From Sulfurospirillaceae bacterium (GTDB taxonomy: Bacteria; Campylobacterota; Campylobacteria; Campylobacterales; Sulfurospirillaceae), in the NCBI GenBank assembly GCA_028705785.1, contig JAQWCT010000058.1, positions 1-11,975 on the forward strand: a DNA stretch of 11,975 nucleotides, in the 5' to 3' direction. Below are positions 1 to 7,046 of this stretch, one piece after another (within the stretch, counting starts at the first letter, position 1; every line of letters starts with the position of its first letter). The position numbers were made by a program, and so were the translations under genes. Below the pieces are notes generated by a model. It was given only the letters and a program-made list of their open reading frames with translations. It did not search any database and was not told the DNA's origin.

Positions 1-1241
1 AAGTTAAAATCGTCAGCAAAAACTTCGATATTCCCCTCTCTCATACCCTTGAAGTCGCTCGTCAAAATGGTCGCTATACCTCTTTATCCAAACTTTTTAC
101 CATGAGCCCAGATGCGGTTATCTGTGAAGTCGAAAAAAGTGGTTTAAGGGGAAAAGGAGGAGGAGGCGCACTTACGGGTGAAAAATGGCGACTTATTCCA
201 ACATCTGGTGAGAAACCCTCTTATCTAGTCGTCAATGCCGATGAGAGCGAACCGGGAACATTTAAAGACAGACAGATTTTGGAGTTTGACCCACATCTTT
301 TGATTGAGGGGATTATCTGTTCAAGCTATGCCATTGGCGCTCATCATGCCTATATTTACATGCGAGGTGAATATGTTTTTTGGGCGAAGAGAATGCAAAA
401 AGCTATCGATGAAACTTATCAAGCAGGGATTTTGGGTGAGCATGTTTTAAACTCAAACTATCCTTTACATGTAACGCTTCACAGGGGAGCTGGGGCGTAT
501 ATATGTGGTGAAAAAACGGCTCTTTTAGAATCCATCGAGGGCAAAAGAGGACATCCTAGACTTAAACCCAAAGGTAAAGAGCCTGAATGGTTTTTTGGCA
601 ATCCAACCGTCGTCAACAATGTTGAAACCATAGCCAGTGTACCTTTTATCATTCAAGAAGGCTTTGAAGCTTATAGGGCTTATGGTACACCCCAGAGTCC
701 AGGAACAATGCTTTTTGGTATCAGTGGACATGTGGAAAAACCCGGAGTTTATGAACTACCCTATGGTGTCAAAATGGTTGATGTTATCGAAAAACTGTGT
801 GGAGGAATGAAAGATGGCAAAAAACTCAAAGCCATTATTCCCGGAGGCTCTTCAGTGCATATCTTAAGGGCTGATGAGATTGAAAACATTACGCTCGATT
901 ACGAAAGCCTCAAAGAGCATGGCTCAGCGCTTGGGACAGGTGGCATGATAGTGATGGATGAGAGCGTAAGCATCCCAGAAGCGATGAAAAATCTCTTCGA
1001 ATTTTACCACCACGAATCTTGCGGGCAATGCACACCCTGTCGTGAGGGTACAGGCTGGGTTGATAACATCTTGGGCAAAATCCTAGAGGGTAAGGGAACA
1101 CACAAAGATTTAGACACCATTTTAGATGTCTGCGATATGCTCAACGGCAAAACTATCTGCGTTTTTGCGCCCTCAGTGGCGTATATTGCGATGAGTTATC
1201 TTAAAAAATTTAAAGAAGAATTTGAACAATTACTCCATTAA
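1..1241 (+). CDS. nuoF: NADH-quinone oxidoreductase subunit F (NuoF), 5' end outside window
   Basis: This is the electron-input subunit of respiratory complex I: it binds FMN and a nicotinamide dinucleotide and passes electrons to Fe-S cluster N3 in the cytoplasmic arm. The frame is open from base 3, so the internal ATG at 102 is not the start; about 412 residues are visible (E. coli NuoF has 445). Seen in order: a glycine-rich FMN loop (150-188, ending TGEKW), NADESEPGTFKDR (about 237-275), AGAYICGEKTAL (about 489-524), NNVETI, and the N3 motif CGQCTPC (Cys codons 1020, 1029, 1038) with the fourth Cys at 1158. The C-terminal ending resembles E. coli NuoF. Two oddities: the second Glu of GEETAL is Lys (513-515), and the usual Phe of the FMN loop is Ala (168-170). 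No nuoE is visible; it may lie to the left. Flavin subunits of NAD-linked hydrogenases or formate dehydrogenases are the alternative, less likely given the nuo neighbours. Confidence 0.9.
   Translation, partial: VKIVSKNFDIPLSHTLEVARQNGRYTSLSKLFTMSPDAVICEVEKSGLRGKGGGGALTGEKWRLIPTSGEKPSYLVVNADESEPGTFKDRQILEFDPHLLIEGIICSSYAIGAHHAYIYMRGEYVFWAKRMQKAIDETYQAGILGEHVLNSNYPLHVTLHRGAGAYICGEKTALLESIEGKRGHPRLKPKGKEPEWFFGNPTVVNNVETIASVPFIIQEGFEAYRAYGTPQSPGTMLFGISGHVEKPGVYELPYGVKMVDVIEKLCGGMKDGKKLKAIIPGGSSVHILRADEIENITLDYESLKEHGSALGTGGMIVMDESVSIPEAMKNLFEFYHHESCGQCTPCREGTGWVDNILGKILEGKGTHKDLDTILDVCDMLNGKTICVFAPSVAYIAMSYLKKFKEEFEQLLH
465..474. repeat. TTACATGTAA palindrome, copy 1 (in nuoF)
   Basis: Exact copy of the 10-bp palindrome found six times in the window. 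Here it encodes part of Leu-His-Val in a variable stretch of NuoF. On the minus strand the motif extends to TTACATGTAAAG. Confidence 0.8.
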
Positions 1242-1296
1242 AATCTAGTGTTTTTATGCTATTTTATCCCAAATATTCACTGGCTTAAGCAAACTA

Positions 1297-1316
1297 TTGT
1301 GACTTTTTTGTCATAA
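1297..1316. promoter_or_regulatory. Imperfect inverted repeat upstream of the sensor gene
   Basis: Arms TTGTGAC and GTCATAA are separated by six T's. They match at 6 of 7 positions, and as RNA the mismatch would be a G-U wobble. The repeat overlaps the proposed -35 box of the downstream gene, so it could be an operator; a weak hairpin ending the nuoF transcript is also possible. The right half lacks a following T-run, so it is not a convincing intrinsic terminator. Confidence 0.3.
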
Positions 1317-1335
1317 TTAATTGATACTATATCAT
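1308..1335 (+). promoter_or_regulatory. Putative sigma-70-type promoter of the GGDEF/EAL gene
   Basis: A -35-like TTGTCA (1308-1313) stands 16 bp from a -10-like TATCAT (1330-1335). TACTAT at 1325-1330 is an alternative -10. Transcription would begin just upstream of the ribosome binding site and give a very short leader. In Campylobacterota the -35 box is often weak, so the -10 carries most of the weight. This is a visual match only. Confidence 0.4.
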
Positions 1336-1340
1336 CAGCT

Positions 1341-1345
1341 AAAGG
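1341..1345 (+). promoter_or_regulatory. Ribosome binding site fixing the GTG start at 1352
   Basis: AAAGG lies 6 nt upstream of GTG at 1352-1354. It supports GTG as the start, which gives a signal-peptide-like N-terminus (basic residues, then a hydrophobic run). Confidence 0.6.
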
Positions 1346-1351
1346 CACGCA

Positions 1352-4030
1352 GTGAGACAATCTCGTCTTTTGATCAAATTATATTTTATAATAATGCTTT
1401 TTTTCTCAACCCTACTCCAAGCACAACCAGAAACTTTACCATCTACAGAGGATACAAACACTTTTAAATCATTACCTCTTGTAAGGATTGGCGTACTTGC
1501 CTTTCGTCCAAAACCACAAACATTCGAACAATGGCGACCGCTTGGTATTTTACTCAATCATGCTCTCCCTCAATACGATTTTGTCATTGAAGCACTTACC
1601 TATCCCGAATTAACAGACGCTGTTTCTAAAGGGAAACTCGATTTTGTACTTACAAATTCAGGCAATTACATCCTTTTGAAACGACGATTTGGGCTATCTT
1701 CGCCGCTAACAACACTTGCTATAAATGAACATGGCGTTAAAACGACACATTTTGGGGGTGTTATATTCACCCGTAGTGAAGAAAAAATTGATACACTCCA
1801 AGATATTAAGGGAAAAATAATTGCCGTACCAGAAAAAAAATCCTTTGGTGGGTATCAAATGCAAGCTTATGAGCTTTTTCAAGCAGGCATAGACATTCAA
1901 GAAGATGCTTTTGTCCATGTTACGGGGTTACCTCATGACAATGTTGTCAAAACAGTTTTATCAGGGCACGCTGATATTGGATTTGTGCGTACAGGTATTT
2001 TAGAGAAAATGGCGGAAGAAGGCGCTATTGATATGAAAAATATTAAGATTATCAACCCTCAAACCCATCCCTCCTTTCCTGTCAAAATCTCAACTCATCT
2101 TTATCCAGAATGGCCATTATCGACATTACCTCATGTTGATGAAAAAATTTCTAAGAGTGTTTTGTCGATTCTTTTTCGTCTTGAAGAAAATGATACGGCA
2201 CTTAAAACAATGCGTATTTATGGATTTAATATCCCAGCAAACTATACACTCGTCGAAGAAATGCTCCAAGCCTTGCACCTTCCCCCTTTTGATGAAAAAC
2301 CCGCCTTTGCTTTTAGCGATATTTGGGAGCAATATCGTGATAAAGTCATGCCCTTTATTATTCTTTTAGGTTTCGTACTGATGCTAGGTATAATGCATCT
2401 ACGAAAATCCAATATTTTACTCCAACAAAGTCTTTTAAGTCAAAAAAAGCAAGCAGATACTTTGACGCAATTTTTGCAAGTGATTGAACAATCTCCTATC
2501 TCTATTATTATCACCAATCTTGATGGACAAATCGTCTATGCCAACCCTAAGTTCATTACTATTACTGGCTATAGTGAAACGGAGATTATTGGGCATAACC
2601 CTCGTTTTTTAAAATCTGGTAGAGTCCCCAAACAAACCTATATGGAGCTATGGGAACACCTTAAAGAAGATAAAGTATGGGAGGGAGAATTAATCAATCG
2701 TCGCAAAGATGGCACTGAATATATTGAGTTTGGCACCATTGCGCCACTGCATCAACAAGATGGCACCATCACACATTATGTGGCTATTAAAGAAGATATT
2801 ACACAGCGAAAAATAGCAGAAGAAAAAATTTATCAATTGGCTTTTTATGACCAATTGACTTCCCTGCCAAATCGTCAAAAAATCATATTAGATATGAATG
2901 CTCGAGAACCAAAGGCATGTGCTATTTTGAACATTGACAGCTTTAAAGAAATCAACGATCTTTTTGGTATTCAAGCTGGCGATAGCATCCTTTCTCAAGT
3001 CGGTGAATGGTTCAAAGAGATAGGATTTTTGGCTTATCGCACAGGTGGTGATGAGTTTACAACCTTGTTCTATGACGATGAAGTAACAAAGCTAACGCTC
3101 AATCGTCGTATGCTTCACTTAATGGCACTATTAGAAGAAAAAACCTTTCATATTGGAGATGAAGTTATCTCTTTGCGTATGAGTATCGGTGTAGCCGTTG
3201 GTGGCTCCAAACTTTTAACCCATGCTGATATCGCTTTACATGTAGCCAAAGCCAAAAAAATACCACTCTCTTTATATGAAGAAAAAGAAAATATCGAAGA
3301 AAAATATCGCCACAATATCGTCATGGCGGCGATGATCCGAAAAGCTTTAGTTTCAGGGCGCATTATCTGTCACTACCAACCTATTGTAGATTTTAAAACC
3401 AATGCTATCGTCAAATACGAAACGCTCGTGCGTATGGTTGATGAAGAAGGCAACATCATCTTGCCACTAGAATTTCTACCTGTAGCGAAAAAAATGAAAA
3501 TCTATCCTCGTATCACGCAAGAAGTTGTCAATCAAGCTTGTGAACTTTTTAAAAATAGATCCGAAGAATTTTCTATCAATCTTTCAACCGCAGATATGGA
3601 AGATGCTCGCTCGATGCAAAAAATCATTGAAGTCATCAATAGAACCAATACCGCCTCTCGCATTGTTTTTGAGATTTTAGAATCAGAGGGTGTTGAAAAC
3701 TACGATACCATCAAACAATTTATCGCTCAAGTCAAAGTTTTGGGTGCAAAAATTGCCATTGATGATTTTGGTACAGGGTATTCTAATTTTGAACACATTT
3801 TAAGGCTCAATGTTGATTATATTAAGATTGATGGTTCTCTCATTCGAAACATTACCAATAACTCTCGTAATCACATTGTTATTGAAACCATCGTGAACTT
3901 TGCTCAAAAAATAGGAGCGCAAACCATAGCCGAATTTGTGAGTGACGAAGCCATTTTTGAAACAGTGAAAAAATTAAATGTCACCTATTCCCAAGGATAT
4001 TTTACAGGTCGACCTGAACCACTTTTATAA
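1352..4030 (+). CDS. Membrane sensor GGDEF/EAL protein with TtrS/PhnD-like periplasmic domain and PAS domain
   Basis: Predicted inner-membrane enzyme of cyclic-di-GMP turnover, 892 residues. A signal peptide (about 1-25, ending LLQAQ) precedes a periplasmic solute-binding-type domain (about 45-310). Phrases such as DFVLTNSGNYILL, FGGVIFTRS, FGGYQ, VRTGILE and YPEWP resemble the sensor region of tetrathionate/thiosulfate kinases of the TtrS family (PhnD-like fold). A transmembrane helix (about 331-351) and a short polar, probably coiled linker lead to a PAS domain with PAC tail (about 370-490). The GGDEF domain follows (about 493-646; DQLTSLPNR, intact GGDEF at 565-569, no RxxD inhibitory site seen), then EAL (about 661-892; ETL at 690-692, SINLS, FEILE, DDFGTG at 804-809, YIKID, AEF, QGY). 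Both catalytic sites look intact, so cyclase, phosphodiesterase or both are possible. The gene follows nuoF by 110 bp with its own promoter candidate. The ligand is unknown; a sulfur oxyanion is an inference. Confidence 0.9.
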   Translation: MRQSRLLIKLYFIIMLFFSTLLQAQPETLPSTEDTNTFKSLPLVRIGVLAFRPKPQTFEQWRPLGILLNHALPQYDFVIEALTYPELTDAVSKGKLDFVLTNSGNYILLKRRFGLSSPLTTLAINEHGVKTTHFGGVIFTRSEEKIDTLQDIKGKIIAVPEKKSFGGYQMQAYELFQAGIDIQEDAFVHVTGLPHDNVVKTVLSGHADIGFVRTGILEKMAEEGAIDMKNIKIINPQTHPSFPVKISTHLYPEWPLSTLPHVDEKISKSVLSILFRLEENDTALKTMRIYGFNIPANYTLVEEMLQALHLPPFDEKPAFAFSDIWEQYRDKVMPFIILLGFVLMLGIMHLRKSNILLQQSLLSQKKQADTLTQFLQVIEQSPISIIITNLDGQIVYANPKFITITGYSETEIIGHNPRFLKSGRVPKQTYMELWEHLKEDKVWEGELINRRKDGTEYIEFGTIAPLHQQDGTITHYVAIKEDITQRKIAEEKIYQLAFYDQLTSLPNRQKIILDMNAREPKACAILNIDSFKEINDLFGIQAGDSILSQVGEWFKEIGFLAYRTGGDEFTTLFYDDEVTKLTLNRRMLHLMALLEEKTFHIGDEVISLRMSIGVAVGGSKLLTHADIALHVAKAKKIPLSLYEEKENIEEKYRHNIVMAAMIRKALVSGRIICHYQPIVDFKTNAIVKYETLVRMVDEEGNIILPLEFLPVAKKMKIYPRITQEVVNQACELFKNRSEEFSINLSTADMEDARSMQKIIEVINRTNTASRIVFEILESEGVENYDTIKQFIAQVKVLGAKIAIDDFGTGYSNFEHILRLNVDYIKIDGSLIRNITNNSRNHIVIETIVNFAQKIGAQTIAEFVSDEAIFETVKKLNVTYSQGYFTGRPEPLL

Positions 4031-4046
4031 AGGTTTGAAATATTAT

Positions 4047-4060
4047 CTTTACATGTAAAG
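4047..4060. repeat. Perfect 14-bp palindrome CTTTACATGTAAAG between convergent genes (copy 2)
   Basis: This fills most of the 32-bp gap between the stop codons of the sensor gene and nuoN. It contains an exact TTACATGTAA (4049-4058). A transcript from either strand could form a 5-bp AU-rich stem with a CATG loop, but there is no following T-run on either strand. A bidirectional terminator role is therefore possible but weak. No other terminator is visible in the gap. Confidence 0.75.
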
Positions 4061-4062
4061 GC

Positions 4063-5562
4063 TTATTTGATAAACAACGACATATAAGAAAGTCTGGCCG
4101 TATCAATTAAAAAGTCAATCCCAGGGAAATAAGCCACGAAGGTATTGCCGATACCACCCCAAATAACGGCAAATGCGATAAAACCTATCACCAAAGGTGC
4201 GATGCCTTTGAGGGGTGGAATATCTTCCATCTCAGCGGTGGGATAAAAGTACATCAAAGCAATCAATTTAAAATAGTAATAAATAGAGATAAAAGTAGCC
4301 GTGACACCAAAAACGGCAAGGATAGTATTGCCCGCTTCAATGGCGCCTGTAAAAATATAAAATTTACCCACAAAGCCGATAGTCCCAGGAAGTCCTGCCA
4401 AAGAGAGCATAAAGATACTCAGCATAGCTGCCATATAAGGATGCACATGGGCAAAACCTCTAAAATCCTCATAAGTCACACGAACATGGTCATCTGCGGT
4501 GATGTAAGAAATGAGTCCAAAAGCTCCCATAGAAGAGAGAAAATACGCCACAAGATAATAAATAACAGAAGAAGAAGCACTCTCTCCTACGACACCAATC
4601 GAAACAAAAGCAATCAAAATATACCCTGTGTGTACAATACTTGAAGCGGCTAACATTCTTTTTAAACTGCGTTGAATGACCGCTAAAAAACTACCATACA
4701 GAAGCGTTGCGGTGATGATGACAAAAAACAGCTCATCCCAAATTTCGCGAATCGGGTCTAAATCCACCAACATGATTCTAAGAATAAATCCAAAAATAGC
4801 TACTTTAAAAGTTGCCGCCATAAACGCCGTTACAGGAAGTGGTGCGCCATCATACACATCAATCGTCCAGTTTTGAAAGGGAAATGCGGAGATTTTAAAC
4901 AAGAAAGTCACCAATAAAAAAGTACCACCAATAACCACCAAAGAGATATCCTTACCCATAAGCATATCCACTTCTTTGCCAATATCCCCCAATATAGTCG
5001 TTCCAACGCCTGCGTAAATAAGGGCTGAGCCTAAGAGAAAAAAGACACCTGAGAGTGAACCTAAAACCAGATATTGGTAACTTGCTTCAACCCTTCTGGT
5101 ATCATATTTTTGAAAACCCACCATGACATATAGGGAAAGTGACGCGATTTCTAGGGCAATAAATGCTGTTAAAAGCTCATTGGCATGAACCAGTAACATC
5201 ATCCCAAATACAGAAAATAAGAACAAAGAGAAAAACTCTTTTTTAAATTTTCGTTTGGTTTGAAAGTAATGCATTCCCACCAATATTGTCACCAAAGCCC
5301 CACTGAGTAAAAGTGCATCAAAATAGACCGAATAACTATCGCTAATGAGCATTTTTGAAAAGATGTGTTTGAGCGGAAAAGAGGTATATAAGACACCAAA
5401 ATAGTAGAGATCACACAAGAGGGCGACAAAAATAAATATAAAAGTTAGGAGTGAAAATCGCTCCATAGAAATTTTTTCTATCGGGGAGAGTAACATCAAG
5501 ATAACCGCCCCACTACCAATAACGATAAGCGGTAAAAGATAACTTAGTTCTACCCAATTCAT
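4063..5562 (-). CDS. nuoN: NADH-quinone oxidoreductase subunit N (NuoN)
   Basis: Antiporter-like membrane subunit of complex I forming one of the proton channels. It has 499 residues (E. coli 485) and is hydrophobic throughout, consistent with about 14 helices. Key charged residues are present: Glu138 in the fifth helix (TAFIALEIASLSLY), Lys223 (FKISAFPFQNW), Lys253 and Lys400 (GFVGKFYIF), matching E. coli NuoN Glu133, Lys217, Lys247 and Lys395. The VYDGAPLPVTAF phrase is typical of NuoN and separates it from NuoL, NuoM and Mrp antiporter subunits. The ATG overlaps the nuoM stop by 4 nt (ATGA), with AGGGG as ribosome binding site. It is the last gene of the run; its TAA stop lies 32 bp from the convergent sensor gene. 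Confidence 0.96.
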   Translation of the reverse strand: MNWVELSYLLPLIVIGSGAVILMLLSPIEKISMERFSLLTFIFIFVALLCDLYYFGVLYTSFPLKHIFSKMLISDSYSVYFDALLLSGALVTILVGMHYFQTKRKFKKEFFSLFLFSVFGMMLLVHANELLTAFIALEIASLSLYVMVGFQKYDTRRVEASYQYLVLGSLSGVFFLLGSALIYAGVGTTILGDIGKEVDMLMGKDISLVVIGGTFLLVTFLFKISAFPFQNWTIDVYDGAPLPVTAFMAATFKVAIFGFILRIMLVDLDPIREIWDELFFVIITATLLYGSFLAVIQRSLKRMLAASSIVHTGYILIAFVSIGVVGESASSSVIYYLVAYFLSSMGAFGLISYITADDHVRVTYEDFRGFAHVHPYMAAMLSIFMLSLAGLPGTIGFVGKFYIFTGAIEAGNTILAVFGVTATFISIYYYFKLIALMYFYPTAEMEDIPPLKGIAPLVIGFIAFAVIWGGIGNTFVAYFPGIDFLIDTARLSYMSLFIK

Positions 5563-7046
5563 ACTTTTGCCCCTACATGTAAAATTTCCATTAGATAATG
5601 TTGGATGGTTGGCTCTATTTTGTATAAAAATAAATCAGGATAGATACCCATGGCAATGATGAGAAGTGAAAGGGGTAAAAGTCCTAAAACCTCTTTCCAG
5701 TCTAAATCTACCATTGCTGAAACATCATTTTCACTGTTCGCTAAAATTGCCTTTTGAAATAGCCAAAACATATAACTCGCTGCGACTAAAACCGTTAACG
5801 CTGAGAGTATACCTGCAAAAGCGTTGTATTTGAAAAGTCCTAGTACGATAAGAAGTTCGGCGACAAAGCCATTGGTTCCAGGGATTCCGACGGTGCATAA
5901 AACCATGATGCCAAAGAAAACAGTAAACAGTGGTGCTTTAGCAGCAATGCCACCCATTCCGTCTATTGAGCGAATACCCAAATTTCGCTCCAACACACCC
6001 ACTAACAAGAAAAGTCCACCCGTAGCCATGGCATGAGCAACGATAAGAAAAGCACTTCCCATCATCCCATGGACATTGAGCGAAAAAATACCTGCGGTGA
6101 TAAAACCTAAGTGAGAAGCAGAAGAGTACGCAAACATTTTTTTAATATTGTGTTGAGAAATCGCCGCGATGCCAAAATAAACTAAGCCAAAGATACCCAG
6201 TCCCACAAAAACGGAGGAAAGCTCCACGAAGATATCAGGGAAGAGCGGTATCATAAATCGTACCAAGGCATACGCGCCAAGTTTTGCCATGATGGAAGAG
6301 AGAAGGAAAACGCCTCCAGTAGGAGAGTTTGAATAGGTTTCTAATAACCAAGTGTGAAAAGGAAATAGCGGGATTTTAATAGAAAATGCCAACATAAATC
6401 CCAAAAAGAGCAACACCCGATGCCCATGACTTATCGTTGTAATTTGAACAAGGTCACTCAGTTCAAAACTCCAAGAACCAAACTCATAGTAAAAGGCAAC
6501 ACCTAGATAAAGGATGCTTACAAACATAAATAAAGAGCCCATAATGGTGTAAATAGTCACTTTCAAAGTCGAATAAACACGATTGCCCGAGCCAAAAAGC
6601 CCAATAATCATAAAAACAGGGAGTAACATCGCTTCCCAAAAGAAATAAAACAAAATCAAATCCAGTGAAAACAAAGTTCCACTGATACCTGATTGGATAA
6701 AGAGCATACTAATCCAGTAGTTTTTGGGTCTATTATTGTTCCAAAGAAGTAAATACGCACTAGGAATAAGCGTTGCGATAAGCATCAAAACAATCAGCGA
6801 AAAACCATCTATCCCTAAGCTATAATTGATGCCATACGCTTTAATCCACGGATGAAATTCTCGTAGTTGGATAGTGCCAGTGAGTTGAAAATTGGTATAG
6901 ATAAAAAGGGCTAAACAAAAGATAATCACAGAAACGATAAACGCCATATTTCTAGTTCCATTTTGGTTAATTGGCGTTAAAAGAAGGATCAGTGCCACCA
7001 CCATCGGAAGAAATATAATAATCGAAAGTATACCTATATCCATCAT
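5559..7046 (-). CDS. nuoM: NADH-quinone oxidoreductase subunit M (NuoM)
   Basis: Antiporter-like proton-pumping subunit of complex I, 495 residues (E. coli 509). Glu138 in the fifth helix (FFWEAMLLP), Lys224 (SIKIPLFPFHTW), Lys255 (MAKLGAY) and Glu397 (NGFVAELLI) correspond to the essential E. coli residues Glu144, Lys234, Lys265 and Glu407. The stretch after HTWL reads LETYSNSPTGG instead of the common PDAHxxAPTxG. The ATG directly follows the nuoL TAG with no gap. A second ATG comes immediately after the first, so the true start could be one codon later. The gene ends in a 4-nt overlap with nuoN, next to a near-copy of the TTACATGTAA word. Confidence 0.96.
   Translation of the reverse strand: MMDIGILSIIIFLPMVVALILLLTPINQNGTRNMAFIVSVIIFCLALFIYTNFQLTGTIQLREFHPWIKAYGINYSLGIDGFSLIVLMLIATLIPSAYLLLWNNNRPKNYWISMLFIQSGISGTLFSLDLILFYFFWEAMLLPVFMIIGLFGSGNRVYSTLKVTIYTIMGSLFMFVSILYLGVAFYYEFGSWSFELSDLVQITTISHGHRVLLFLGFMLAFSIKIPLFPFHTWLLETYSNSPTGGVFLLSSIMAKLGAYALVRFMIPLFPDIFVELSSVFVGLGIFGLVYFGIAAISQHNIKKMFAYSSASHLGFITAGIFSLNVHGMMGSAFLIVAHAMATGGLFLLVGVLERNLGIRSIDGMGGIAAKAPLFTVFFGIMVLCTVGIPGTNGFVAELLIVLGLFKYNAFAGILSALTVLVAASYMFWLFQKAILANSENDVSAMVDLDWKEVLGLLPLSLLIIAMGIYPDLFLYKIEPTIQHYLMEILHVGAKV
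5573..5582. repeat. Near-copy of the palindrome (CTACATGTAA) at the nuoM/nuoN junction
   Basis: Matches TTACATGTAA at 9 of 10 positions. It lies in the last codons of nuoM (Leu-His-Val), just upstream of the nuoN ribosome binding site. Confidence 0.5.

Noticed and set aside
102..104. ATG at 102 as the start of nuoF
   Set aside because: The frame is open to the left edge, and the upstream codons encode family-like residues leading into MSPDAVI, so 102 is internal.
1297..1316. CRP- or FNR-type binding site in the promoter region
   Set aside because: The half-site spacing does not fit TGTGA-N6-TCACA or TTGAT-N4-ATCAA.
1242..1351. Intrinsic terminator after nuoF
   Set aside because: No GC-rich hairpin followed by a T-run was found; only an AT-rich inverted repeat is present.
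4441..4876. + strand open frames opposite nuoN
   Set aside because: They are antisense to nuoN, of low complexity and rich in Lys/Asn/Ser, with no start signals.
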